Source: CAJBLF01 sp041663325 | GTDB lineage: Bacteria; Patescibacteriota; Gracilibacteria; Absconditabacterales; Absconditicoccaceae | NCBI GenBank assembly: GCA_041663325.1 | Contig: JBAZRN010000003.1 | Span: 6,670-70,669 of the forward strand | DNA: 64,000 nt | Direction of reading: 5' to 3' | Shown: positions 44,173 through 54,800 of the stretch, piece by piece | Layout: each line of letters starts with the position of its first letter | Position numbering within the stretch: the stretch's first letter is position 1 | Made by a program: the position numbers and the translations under genes | The notes under the pieces: model-generated | What the model was told of the DNA's origin: nothing | The model's input: the letters and a program-made list of their open reading frames with translations, nothing else | Databases searched by the model: none

Positions 44173-45522
44173 CTATTTATTATTTTTTTCTATCTTTTCA
44201 CTGGATGTCTCTATGATTTTTCACTCAATAAATTGTACTGATTTCTTCTCTCCTTTTGGTGAAGTAACTTCTATTATTCACGTTCAGGAAATGTTGTTTA
44301 AGGAAACTCATTTTTCTGGTGTTGTTAATTTTAGAGGAGATTTTTCATTTGTGTCAATAATCTTAAATTCCGTATCATTTACCATGTAAACAAATGATTT
44401 CGATAATGGCTCTTTTGTATACATTTTATTTTCCATATAAGAATACAATGTCTCATTTTCAAAACTATGTAGCATTTGTGTAAATTCTTTTATGGCGCTA
44501 TTGTCTGCACCTAATAGTTTTTGAATGTCATCTATTCACTCTCATTTTTCTGTGGTTCCTGCAATAGTATAATTAGATTCGTCTATATTTATTTTCATAT
44601 CTTCATCTGGAGGAAAAATAAGTGCTTTCTCTTCTTTTAATAACTTTTCGAAAGGTTCTTTATTTTTCATTTTGAGCATCACAGTTCCTGAATTTATTTT
44701 GCCATCTACATATTTTCAAGATAAATTCATAGTCCATTTTTTGAATTCCATGTTAATGAATTTTTCTTTTAACTGTCATTTTTCTACTGATTGTTTCACC
44801 GTGAGTTGTACTCCATCTATATTTTCTGTAGTTTCTGTTTCCCCGTCTTTGAGGAATTCTATACTTGTCTTAGATGGAAACGTTACTTCTTTAGCCTTCT
44901 GATTATCTTCTTTTATTTCTGTAGTAAAGGTATCTAAAGCTTTGATTGTCCCTGGACCAAATCATCCATCTCGAGAATCTGGACCCCTTTTTGATGATTT
45001 TGCCAATTGATTTTTGGCAGACTGATCTTCTAAATTTGCATATAAATATTTTTGTAATTGTTGAATATTCGCAATTGTAGGAGCAGTTAAAGCTTTAATA
45101 ATAACGTTTTTTCCTTCAAAATCCTCTGTAGTATCTAGAGACGTCTTTGCTCTTTCCAAAATATCTTTACCTTGTTTTGCATTATATCATTCTGCATTTC
45201 CCTCTCCTATGTTTACTTCTTGGAGATTTTGTGTTTTTGTAATAGGCTCAAGAAAATTTATAAGATTCTCAAGTTCTTTTTTGTCAGGATTCTTTTTTAA
45301 ACCATCTTCCGCTAAATTTAAAAGTTTTTTCGTGGCATCTTTATTTTGTTTCAATGTATTTCTGAAATTTTCAGTCAAGAGAGATTTAATTTTCTCGCTG
45401 TCTTCAGGATTTTTCACTGCATCACTTACTTCTTGTACGATTTTTTGTTCAATCTCTGTTTTTTTTTGTTCTGGTGTTTCTATAGCTACTGTTTTTTGCT
45501 CTAGTGTTTGATTCTCTGCCAT
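44173..45522 (-). CDS. hypothetical protein with possible peptidoglycan-binding motif, 449 aa
   Basis: Residues 1-120 are acidic, Lys/Glu/Gln-rich and helical. Around residues 170-200, KSSKRGPDSRDGGFGPGTIK then ALDTF resembles the DGxFGxxT..A...F signature of PG_binding_1. The C-terminal 240 residues are beta-rich with VKQSVEKGQLKEKF and GTGIIEVTSPKGEKKS. No signal peptide, so binding of peptidoglycan in situ is uncertain. About 12 TGA-Gly. Follows the 96-aa gene by 26 bp. Confidence 0.65.
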
Positions 45523-45548
45523 TTGCGAACAATAATTAATAAATAAAA

Positions 45549-45839
45549 TTATATTTTTTGTAACATAATATCTAACTCTTGAATATCTTTTTGGTCTTGT
45601 TGTTTTGATAGAATTTCTTTTGCCTTCATCGTTTCTAAAAATGTTTTAGCTTTCTCAAGTTTTTCTTTTACGTTTTCGTCATCAATTGTTTGCATACTCA
45701 CCTCTATTGTTTTAATTATAATATCCAAAAGGTATTCATCTACAGCATTTGCCTGTACAAGGAAACTAAGTCCTTGTGCTATAGGTCGTGTGTTTTTCAA
45801 TTTCTCTAAGAGACGGAGTATATATTCTTTCTTAGGCAT
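45549..45839 (-). CDS. small helical hypothetical protein, 96 aa
   Basis: ATG to TAA, all-helical: YILRLLEKLKNTRPIAQGLS, VDEYLLDIIIKTIEVSMQTI, then a charged coiled-coil-like tail. Similar in layout to the 111-aa protein at 43636. First gene of its run; dnaJ diverges 210 bp away. Only one Gly, so codon use says nothing. Confidence 0.65.
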   Translation of the reverse strand: MPKKEYILRLLEKLKNTRPIAQGLSFLVQANAVDEYLLDIIIKTIEVSMQTIDDENVKEKLEKAKTFLETMKAKEILSKQQDQKDIQELDIMLQKI

Positions 45840-45953
45840 TTTTTACATAAATATTAAAGCCAACTCAGTAATTATACCCAGAAACGAAAAAAAAGCAAAT
45901 TTCATTTTTGGGTCTATTTTTGTAAACGGGAAAAACACTTTTTTGAGAATAAT

Positions 45954-45981
45954 TTGCTTTTTTTTTACAATTACATATAAT
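45954..45981 (+). promoter_or_regulatory. promoter of dnaJ
   Basis: TTGCTT (45954-45959), 16-bp spacer, TATAAT (45976-45981), about 67 bp before the dnaJ ATG. No CIRCE or other heat-shock operator is visible. Confidence 0.5.
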
Positions 45982-46048
45982 ATCACCATACAGACTATCG
46001 TGCTATATCACTAATCATGATATTTTATTTGTTTATACCAGCATTCTA

Positions 46049-47113
46049 ATGGATTTTGATGTAAAGAAAAACTACTACGACATATTAGGTGTCAAAGAAG
46101 ATGCTTCTGCGGAAGAAATTAAAAAAGCGTTTAAAAAAGCTGCAGTTAAGCACCATCCCGATAAATGAGGGGATAAAAAAAAATTCCAAGAAATGAATGA
46201 AGCATATCAAGTTATCGGCGACGAGAAGAAAAAAAGCCAATACGATGCGTATAGGAAAGGTGGCTATTCATGATTTGATGGTCAGGGATGATTTGGAGGA
46301 TTTGGAGGATGATGAAGTCAATGAGGATTTGATTTTTGAGATTTTGATATTGGCGACTTAATGGGTGGTATTTTTGGATGATGATTTGGCTGATGATCGA
46401 GAAGAAAAAGCGCTCAAGGTGGAGAAGATATTCAAGTAGCCATAGATATCAGTTTCGAGGAATCTTATATTTGAGTAACGAAAAAGATAGCTTATAGTAG
46501 AATGAAAAAAGTTGCTGGAGTCGAAGAAAGAAGATGTGAAACGTGTAATGGTCATGGTAGTGTAGTCCAACACATTCAAACGCCATTTGGTGTCATGCAG
46601 AGCCAATGAGCATGTCCCACTTGTGGTGGTAGCGGAAAAATTTATATGAAAAATGGCAGACCACTGGCTAATGGATGATTGGAGAAGATTAAAGAAACTT
46701 TGGATGTTAAAATACCAGCTGCGATTAAGCCAGGCGCGTATATTAAATTTGCCGGAAATGGAAATGAATCATCTGGTCATCAGGTAGGTGATCTCTATAT
46801 CCAGATCAATGTTGTCAATTCTAGACTGTATGAAAGGAAGGGTGAAAATCTCTATACCAAAGCCAATGTTAGCCTTTTTGATATGGTGTTATGATGAGAA
46901 ATTTCAGTGGATCACCCAGAAGGAAAATTAAAAATCAAAGTACCAAAAGGCACCCAAGTTGGTGACATGATCAAGATCAGCGGAAAATGATTTGGTAGTA
47001 GCGGTATATTTAGTAAAAGAGGTGATTTATATATAATTCCTCAAATCGATATACCCAAAAAATTAAGCAAAGAACAGGAAAAGCTTTGGAACGAACTCAA
47101 ATCTAAGAAATAA
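46049..47113 (+). CDS. dnaJ: DnaJ co-chaperone with reduced zinc-finger domain
   Basis: 354 aa. J domain with HPD (VKHHPDKGGDKKKFQEMNEA), then a Gly/Phe-rich linker in which most Gly are TGA. The zinc region has only two CxxCxGxG repeats (CETCNGHG, CPTCGGSG) instead of four. The C-terminal substrate-binding domains follow (VKIPAAIKPGAYIKFAGNG, VDHPEGKLKIKVPKG). Stimulates DnaK ATPase. With one zinc site it lies between type I and type II DnaJ proteins. Stop TAA and a UUCG-loop terminator. Confidence 0.93.
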
Positions 47114-47172
47114 ATTATCTGATTATTTTTTTCTTTTTTTCTCCAAATCTACGTATTAACTATTCTATCACG

Positions 47173-47197
47173 CTCAATCTTCGGATTGGGTTTTTTT
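47173..47197 (+). terminator. terminator of dnaJ
   Basis: CAATC-TTCG-GATTG with a UUCG tetraloop, extended by two G-C/G-U pairs, then TTTTTTT. Confidence 0.85.
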
Positions 47198-47241
47198 GTT
47201 TATTATCTTGTTTTTGTAAAATTCGTAATTCGTCATTGATC

Positions 47242-47293
47242 ATTCGTAATTTTTTTATTTTGTCCTGACTTTGTCAATTTTTTTCTTTTTTTG
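47242..47293 (+). promoter_or_regulatory. repeated promoter-like module, copy 1
   Basis: 52 bp identical, except one base, to 49323-49374. It holds TTTGTC-N5-TTTGTC (11-bp period) followed by a T-rich stretch and, downstream, TATACAAT. The open stretch to 47667 before the lipoprotein gene shows no other gene. Confidence 0.6.
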
Positions 47294-47667
47294 GACGTAT
47301 ACAATCTCTGGCGGTAATGAGCAAGTATCGTACCTGCATCGAAACATTGATATGTTTATCAGCCGATATCTATCTCTCATTCCTTATGTTTGTATGGCAA
47401 CAAACACGACTGTTCAACCCCACATCCCTGTCTATCAGGTAAAAATGTGGGGGAATGAACGAAAGTCATCCAAGCAATAACGATTAATTATGGTTTATAT
47501 AATCTCACATATAAACACCCAAAAACAAAAAGTAATTACTCTCTATATACTTCCTATCCTAGGAAATGGGAAGCAGACGGAATATATTTTCGCACCAAGA
47601 ACATATTCCCGATATCGTTTGTATTGGTGAAGCAATCTCAAGTATAAACAATTTAAATCAAATCTTT

Positions 47668-48426
47668 ATGAAAAAAATTATGTTAGTAGCAATATTTCTC
47701 ATAGCTTTGGGAAGTTGCAAAAAAGAGGGAATATCTCCTATCCAGGATGAGGCGCCCTCTAGTGTTAATGATTCTTTAGTGAATACTGGTAGGTCAAAAG
47801 GCTCTTCGTCGTCTATTTTAGCTGCGACAAGCGCCAGTCAGATACCGAGCCAGGTGTTTGATTCATATCTTGAGTATAAAGCTTGGTATCAACATCAAAA
47901 GCAGCCAAATTCTACATCTTGTAGCTGGACTTCTTATGTTAATTGTGTTGGTACAATTGTACGTGGTGCTAGTGCTAATACAACTCAATACACCACACCC
48001 ATTAGTACAATACAATACCGTTGTGCTAATTATTATCCTCAAGCAAACACATATGGTTCAAACAGTATTATGGCATTAAACTGGCATGCTGGCGCTTATG
48101 ATGGTAATAAAATTAATTACCAACTTCAAAGTACTGGTAATCGTTTTACTGCAACAAAATACATGCTAGCTCATCTTAATACCCATCATACACCTTTTGT
48201 TGCGATAAGCAAAATAGGTAATACATCACATTTTCGAGTTGTTTTTTCTATCAATTGGAAAAAATTAGAAACGACTTCTACTGTGTACTATACTGATTGT
48301 GTTTATGCCAACCAAGGAAATTATTTTGCTAATCAGCGATCTATGACCCTACAAGAATTTTTGGATCTTATGCTGAACCCACCTGTTGTGAAGTATTACA
48401 ACATGCTCTTTATGTGGAATAAATAA
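47668..48426 (+). CDS. lipoprotein with C39/papain-like peptidase features
   Basis: 252 aa. Signal peptide MKKIMLVAIFLIALGSC with lipobox LGSC, followed by KKEG as in Bacteroidetes lipoproteins. The domain has a Cys near its start (NSTSCSWTSYVNCVG), a late His (SHFRVVFSINW) and Asp (YYTDCVYANQG), in the order of cysteine peptidases of the C39 type. No UGA among about 13 Gly. Codon use and signal style suggest import, perhaps from Bacteroidetes. Followed by its own terminator. Peptidase activity is inferred. Confidence 0.65.
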   Translation: MKKIMLVAIFLIALGSCKKEGISPIQDEAPSSVNDSLVNTGRSKGSSSSILAATSASQIPSQVFDSYLEYKAWYQHQKQPNSTSCSWTSYVNCVGTIVRGASANTTQYTTPISTIQYRCANYYPQANTYGSNSIMALNWHAGAYDGNKINYQLQSTGNRFTATKYMLAHLNTHHTPFVAISKIGNTSHFRVVFSINWKKLETTSTVYYTDCVYANQGNYFANQRSMTLQEFLDLMLNPPVVKYYNMLFMWNK

Positions 48427-48433
48427 CTTATCT

Positions 48434-48460
48434 AGGCGTGGTATCTCCACGCCTATTTAT
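48434..48460 (+). terminator. terminator of the peptidase-like lipoprotein gene
   Basis: aggcgtgg/ccacgcct 8-bp stem with a 5-nt loop, then atttattt. Starts 7 bp after the stop. Confidence 0.75.
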
Positions 48461-48514
48461 TTGTAAATGAACAATAAAACCATATATACTTTTTATTTAT
48501 GTATTTAAACTACC

Positions 48515-49243
48515 ATGAAAAAAACATTGTCTTTATTATTCTTTTTATTTTTTTTAACTGGCTGTTCTACTATCTCATTAGACAAATTTTCTGATTCTAA
48601 TAATTTTATCGAAAGAACTACAGGCACTATAATATGAGATCCTAGTGATAAAACCCATAAATGGATTAAAAAAGAAGATGAATCCTGACAAGGATTTTTT
48701 GAAACTATACTAAAATGATATAAATACACCGCTATTTATCATGATCTCTGAATCAAAATTTCTCTTAACGATCCGTATACTGATATGTTTTATAATATAC
48801 CGTCTCAACCAGTTTTTGAGAGAATCGAAAATAAGATACACAATATCACTATGATTGATAAAAAAATACATGACATAGCAAATCCAGCTTTTTTTGTAGA
48901 AATGTTTACTAAACAAACTGGTGAAAATTTATCAACAATAATAAAAAATAAACATCTTTCTTCTTGATGTGTGTTACAAAGCGTAGCATCAAATCCTGAT
49001 ATAAACTCGAATTCCTTTGATGAATGGTCGGGTATAGATATACATATTTTTTTTGAAATACTTAATTCTGATGAAAACGTTTGAAGTGATAGTTTATGTA
49101 AGCCTGATAATCGAAACACTGAAACTCCTTTTGGAATTTATTATTTTCAAAGTATTTATCATCAAGATCGTTATTATAAAATTTCATATCCTGCGGCCTG
49201 TGCACCTACCTGCTGAATGTTTACAAATATTGAGTTTTTCTAG
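48515..49243 (+). CDS. lipoprotein of unknown function, 242 aa
   Basis: Signal peptide MKKTLSLLFFLFFLTGCS with lipobox LTGC. The mature part is polar, with a Cys set near the end (SGCVLQSV, DSLCKPDN, PAACAPTCGM). About ten Gly are TGA, so this gene is native-code, unlike the lipoprotein before it. Stop TAG, then a strong terminator. No recognised domain. Confidence 0.75.
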
Positions 49244-49271
49244 TTTTATATCTTAGTATACACCATATTTT

Positions 49272-49297
49272 ACTCCCTATATAAGGGAGTTTTTTTG
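49272..49297 (+). terminator. terminator of the second lipoprotein gene
   Basis: actccct/agggagt 7-bp stem with a 5-nt loop, then TTTTTTT. Confidence 0.8.
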
Positions 49298-49322
49298 TAA
49301 TTAATTTTTATTGAAATTAGTA

Positions 49323-49374
49323 ATTCGTAATTTTTTTATTTTGTCCTAACTTTGTCAATTTTTTTCTTTTTTTG
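49323..49374 (+). promoter_or_regulatory. repeated promoter-like module, copy 2
   Basis: Same 52-bp sequence as 47242-47293 with one change. TTTGTC-N5-TTTGTC, T-rich stretch, then TATAAT at about 49381, 39 bp before the radical SAM ATG. Confidence 0.6.
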
Positions 49375-49419
49375 AGAAAATATAATTCCAGGTGTTTTTT
49401 ATATCATTAATTAACACTC

Positions 49420-50388
49420 ATGGAACAAATCAAAAAACAAGCTAATGAAATTTCGACAAATGAACAAACAAACACTTCTATTATTCAAAGAGATCTGAGG
49501 TATATCCTTACTCAGAAATGTAATTATCAATGCGGTTTTTGTCATAAAGAATGATGCGATGGGTCAGAAAAAAATCTTTTGGATGTGGGTGATTATGATT
49601 TTCTTTTTTCTACTGCCAGAGACACTTTGTGAATACAACAAATAACGCTTAGTGGCGGTGAACCTATGATTCGTAAAGATATTTCTCAAATCACCAAACA
49701 ACTTCACTGATCTGGTGCAAAAATTACGATGGTAAGTAATGGCTCTCTTATTCCTCAGTATCCAGAAGTTATGGAATATGTAGATACGCTTAATCTTTCT
49801 TTACATACAACAAACCAAGATCTTTATACCATATTAACCTGATCTCATACCAAAATCAAAGACCTTATTGATGGAATACGCGATATTCACGAACATTATT
49901 CTCATCTTCAGATCAAACTTAATAGCGCCATAATTAATAAACAAAACATGCCAAATACCGATGATTTTGCGTATAAAATAGAATTAGCGTCCAAATATTG
50001 ATGGAAATTAAAATATCTTGAACTTTGCGGGGTTGATGTACCTGGATTTGTTCCTTTAGAAACATTTGAACATGAACTTATTAAACGTGGTTTTGTAGAA
50101 GATCATCGCACCATCAGACAAGGCATTTATAAAAAAGATGATATAGAAATCATCACAGGAAGGGTTTTTTGTTCTCAAGCAAAACAAACAAAAGATCCTC
50201 AATGATATTGTAAACAATATAATGATATCTATATTACGCCTGATGGATGTATTTCTTCATGCCCGGTAGATATCAAAAAGTTTTCTGCGTATGATATTAT
50301 TGTATCTAGAGATTCACTAGCACTTAACGAATTATTCCAACAAGTTATAGACAAAGACACTCGTTATGCCTGCCCTTTTAGTCTTTAA
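49420..50388 (+). CDS. MoaA-like radical SAM protein
   Basis: 322 aa. N-terminal LRYILTQKCNYQCGFCHKEG (CX3CX2C cluster site), ITLSGGEPMIRKDI for SAM binding, and NLSLHTTNQDLYTILTG as in MoaA. The C-terminus has FCSQAK, GYCKQYNDIYITPDGCISSC and YACPFSL, enough Cys for an auxiliary cluster. About 12 TGA-Gly. The CYTH gene begins 4 bp later, so they act together. Not the canonical MoaA C-terminus (no GG end); viperin-like and tRNA-modifying roles are open. Confidence 0.8.
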
Positions 50389-50392
50389 ATGT

Positions 50393-50920
50393 ATGACCAT
50401 GTTAGAATTAGAAAAAACTTATCTCCTCAAGGAGATTCCTAAATGACTTTCCAAGTATCCCCATAAAGACCTCTTGGATATTTATATCCCTTTTGAAAGC
50501 GATCACGCTCATGTTAGAATACGCAAAAATGGTGAGAGTATGGTGATTATGAAAAAAGAGTTGACCAATCCTAATGACCTTTCTTCACAGCAAGAATCCG
50601 TTATCCATCTTACCCATAAAGAATTTTCCGCTTTATCGCAAGTACCATGAAAACGTATTCATAAGCACAGATATTACATTCCTTATAAAGGAATTACTCT
50701 GGAAGTCGATGTTTTCCTTGAGGCACTTTCTGGCTTGATTCTTGTTGACGCTGAATTTACTGACGAAGAAACAAAAAATAATTTCCAAATGCCAGAGTTT
50801 TGTCTCTGTGAAGTAACCCAAGATGTTGAATTCGCCTGAGGTTTACTTTGTGGAAAAAATTATAATGATATTTCGAAGAAGCTTACTTCGTTATGATACA
50901 AAAAATTATATATTGAGTAA
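50393..50920 (+). CDS. CYTH-domain protein (class IV adenylate cyclase / triphosphatase superfamily)
   Basis: 175 aa. Starts TMLELEKTYLL, close to the ExExK signature with the last Lys shifted. Then HAHVRIRKNGESMVIMKKEL, YYIPYKGITLEVDVFLEALS and VDAEFTDEE, giving the alternating charged strands of a CYTH tunnel. Likely binds or hydrolyses a triphosphate. It follows the radical SAM gene by 4 bp, so the pair may act on one nucleotide. The 3' end overlaps the convergent RAYT gene by 15 bp. Three or more TGA-Gly. Confidence 0.8.
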
Positions 50921-51466
50921 GATTTTTTTATTTCTACCTCTAGACCATATTTTTGGATTGTTTTTTATATATACTCTAATCGCTTCTAATCCCTCCTCAT
51001 TTCTAATGATATTGTCGTAATAATTCGATTGTCGATGGAATGGTCAGCTGTCTAATTTATTGATTATATATGTGCATGCCGATTTATATGAACGAATAAC
51101 CGTTCATAATTCTCATTTTTTGGGAGATATTTTTGAATAAAATATATTATCGCTGGTTATATTGTTAGGAACTAACAGTTTATCATATACCCCGTCCATC
51201 ACTAAAATTCAATGTACATGATTTGGCATCACAACAAATTCATCAATCACCACGTTGGGAAAATGTTTAGGAATGTCAATTCGACATTGATGTGCGACAT
51301 TCCCCATATCATTTAATATCATTTTTTCATTAATAATTTCACCAAAATAATGTTCATGATTATCGGTACATATAGTTATAAAAAACCATCATGATCTATA
51401 ATCGAATCCCCTCATTCTATTGGACTCAATACGATATTTATTGGCAAAATAATATTCATCAGACAT
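50906..51466 (-). CDS. REP-associated tyrosine transposase (RAYT, Y1 HUH family)
   Basis: 186 aa. HUH motif in VVMPNHVHGILVMDG; catalytic Tyr region QSNYYDNIIRNEEGLEAIRV; RSGWFFITICTDNHEHYFGE near the N-terminus, as in TnpA-REP. Single-strand nuclease that processes REP hairpins and is usually not surrounded by classic IS ends. Five or so TGA-Gly, one within HVHGI, so it is adapted to this host. Its upstream region carries the inverted third copy of the 11-bp-period module. Confidence 0.9.
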
Positions 51467-51514
51467 GATTTATTATTACGACATAAACTATGTCGATATT
51501 ATTATGATTTTAAA

Positions 51515-51552
51515 AAAGAAAAAAATTGACAAAGTAAGGACAAATTTTGGTT
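51515..51552 (-). promoter_or_regulatory. repeated promoter-like module, copy 3 (inverted)
   Basis: On the minus strand TTTGTCCTTACTTTGTCAAT then TTTTTTCTTTTTT, about 50 bp before the RAYT start, the same layout as copies 1 and 2. Confidence 0.6.
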
Positions 51553-51559
51553 TGGTTTC

Positions 51560-51584
51560 AAAAACATTGCAATGCAATGTTTTT
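51560..51584. repeat. perfect palindrome with 12-bp arms
   Basis: aaaaacattgca-a-tgcaatgttttt. It lies in the 355-bp space between the RAYT start and the S-layer gene end; the rest of that space is T/G-rich (ttcgttttgg-type) low-complexity sequence with no gene. Could be an operator or a REP-like RAYT target. Confidence 0.7.
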
Positions 51585-51694
51585 ACCATTTGTTTCGTTT
51601 TGGTTATTCGTTTCGTTGGTTTGATTCGATGATTTTGATTTGATGTTTTTGGTTTTATTGTTCGTTTGGTTTTGTCGTTTATTTTTTTGTTTAT

Positions 51695-51748
51695 AGAAAA
51701 AACCCCGCCCTACCCCGCATTGTTGCGGAGTAAGATGAGGGTTTTTTT
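51695..51748. terminator. terminator of the S-layer gene
   Basis: aaaaaaccccgc...ccgc/gcgg...gagggttttttt hairpin with imperfect arms and T-runs on both strands, 74 bp after the S-layer stop. Confidence 0.75.
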
Positions 51749-51821
51749 ATTGTTCCTTCTAGTCACCCGAAGGTAAACGAGAATGGATGGATTATTAAAC
51801 ACTACAATTTACAAATAATTA

Positions 51822-54800
51822 CTATTGAAGAGTAACTAATGTTGCAACTGGAGCTATATCCCATTTATACAAACCAAACATATTAGCATGTAAGGTTTCA
51901 CTAGAATCAGAGAATATATCATAGTAAGAAATATCTTTCATTTCTACTGCAATATTTCATCCTGCAACACCACCTTGGAGCCATGTAGATACATTAGATA
52001 ATTCTAATACAAATTCAGCATAAGTTCCATTGGTAATATTTACAAGTCCGCTAAGATTTGAGAAAGTTAATGTATCGTTTCCAGTAGTCATAGCGTCTGT
52101 TCCTAAAACAGTTCCTCATTGGTTAGTAAGATATAATACTCCTGTTAATGTAGGTGTATCAGTAAAGTTTGATACATCAATTTTAAGTTCATCTAACTTC
52201 ATATCACCTCCATTAGAAGTAACTTTGAATTTATATAATGTTTTTGTTCCTTTTGATGAACTTACATAGCTAACAGTAGGTTTAGCATTAACAAGTTCAA
52301 TTACAGGAGATACTACTTGTGGTAAACTAGAAGCAGTTATAGCGAATCCGTTCATACTTTCAAACTGACCTGTTGTAAGTATCATTTTGAAACCAGTACC
52401 CAAGTTAGCTGCTGTTGTAGCAGTTTTAAGTGTTGCTACAATGCTATATGTTTTAGTAATACCTACAGTAAGGAGTTTGTTAATGTTTGTAGCAAACAAT
52501 GTATTGTTTCCATCATTGATGAAGGTAGCAATATTTAGTCCACTATCTTGAAGTGTTACTTCTGTATAAGGCATTTCTGTAGCGCTGTATCCAGAAAGTG
52601 CAAGATAGATATCTTTTATATATGCATTACCATTAAATGTTGTAAACTTCAATGTTCCTAAAGAAACAGTTGATCCATTCAATTGTTGTAATCTAGGAGT
52701 GAAGCTTTGAGCAACAGTAGTTACTGTACCTGCATCTTTAACAGTTATAACAGAACTTACGGCAGGTGCTGAAGGATAGATGTTATTGTTAGTAATAAAG
52801 TTCTTAGCGACTACATTTCCTGTAGCGAAAAGAAGTTTAAGTGCATCTCCAGATGCAACAGCATTAGCCACTTGATCTAATTTTATTGTGAAGATAGCTG
52901 GAGCAGTTTTTGATACATTTACTACGTTTGGCAAAACAAATGTAAGATAAGTAGCTGTTGTTATAGACTCACTTACAAGTGCTGTACCAGCAGCATCATA
53001 AACTGTTACTGTACCTCCTTGGAAGTTAGTAATAGTTGAACCACTGAGATCAACTCTAAATGAACTGATTTTTGATATTACATCAGTAGTTGTAGAGAAT
53101 TTAAGATCAGCCAATTTAATATCTCTATCTCCTTTTTGCACGTTTTGTGCATTAGAGTAGGTATTAGTCATTTGAAGACCAGCACCAACGATATTATTAG
53201 TAATTGGAGATAATGATCCAATCGCAGAAGTTATTGGCTGTCCGTTTGAATTATATTCATTTGGTCCAGCAAATTGAGATAGACCAATAGTGTTAGTAAA
53301 TTTAACAGATCCAGCTAAAGCTGTATCTTTAATATCTGCATACACTGATACTGACTGTGTTCCATTAATTGTTACTGTTCCATCAAATGTAACAGCTCCT
53401 GTAGTCAAATCTGTAGGAGGATTAGCAGATAATATTGTGTTTCCAATCTTGAAATAGATAGTTCTAAGAACATCTGATCCAGTTAAAGCACCACCAGTAA
53501 AGTACAATGTAGGGTTTTGTAAAGTTACTGATACAAGAGAAGAAACTGTTCCTGTATAAAATACTACTGCTAATGTTCCAGGCACAACATCTTTAGTATA
53601 AGAGGTAGCTGGTTGATTGAATTTAAGATCAGCACCATTGATAGTAATGAGACTTAAATTCAAAGCAGTTGTACCATTAGTTATGGTAGCTTTAAAGTTT
53701 GTTCCATCTTCTTCTACAAGCGTATTTTCTGGATATCTTACAGCAAATTGGTAAGTATCTCAAACTCTTTCAGCGTTAATAATCTTTCCTTTAACTACAT
53801 AGTTGATTGTGTCAGAACTAGTAGATTTGATTAGATCATCCAAAACGAATGATACATTTCTACCATCTACGGTTGTTTTTGTAGATACTTTCACATCGTC
53901 TCTATAGATAGCAAGATCAGAAAGATAGCTTAAGCTAGCATTTCCAGATTGATTAAGCGTGATAGCTTTGAATCTAAGATCTTTATCTGTTCTATTAAGA
54001 AATGTATTAAATTTGAATTGACCTAATTCAACTAATTTAGTTTCATCTACTTTGTAAGATGCAGTTGTACCAGCGTTTGCCATTGTTACTGTAGCTATAT
54101 TATAGCTAAGCGTTCTCATCAATGGAGTAGTAATAGTACCATCTACAGTTGCTGCAGAAGCATCTACGTAAGTTGAACTAAATTGATATTCATCACCAAC
54201 AGTTGATCCATTTAATAATACATAAAGATCAACAGTTTCTGAAGCACCTGCTTTCACTACTAATGCTGTACTGAAAGAAACAGTTGCTTTATTTTGAGAG
54301 AAGCTAGCTTTTGAACTAACTCTTGCTCCATCTTTTTCAAAATACATTCTTGTTGCTCCAGCTATATTTGAAAGAGCATCTTTTTTAAATGTTACTCCAT
54401 ATACGTTTACATCTTCTGATCCAGCTTTGAAAGTAACAGTAGCAAATTTTACTGCACCTGTATTAGGAATAGATGTATAATCAGCTCCCACAGAAGAAAC
54501 AGTAAGTGTTCCAACTTTGTTTTCTTGAGCTGCTTGACATTCAGCTGGACAAGTTGCCAAACCTAATGAACAAGACAACACATTTTCAGGAGTTGTACAA
54601 ATTTCTGGAGTTGCAGTACCTTCATCTGCTCTTTGCATCATAAGCATTACATATCCCCTTACTTCTGTAGCATTTGGATTTGAAATGTTATTCATGATAC
54701 CAGCATTTTTAAGAGCGTTCAAGTGATTAACATAGTATGGATCACCATCATTGTAGATATCTCCATAAAGTGCTCTAGAAAGAACTGTTCCAAATTGTGC

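Noticed and set aside
47242..49374. Direct 52-bp repeats as ends of a composite transposon
   Set aside because: The repeats contain promoter-like elements and recur upstream of other genes in matching orientation; no transposase lies between them and no target duplication is visible.
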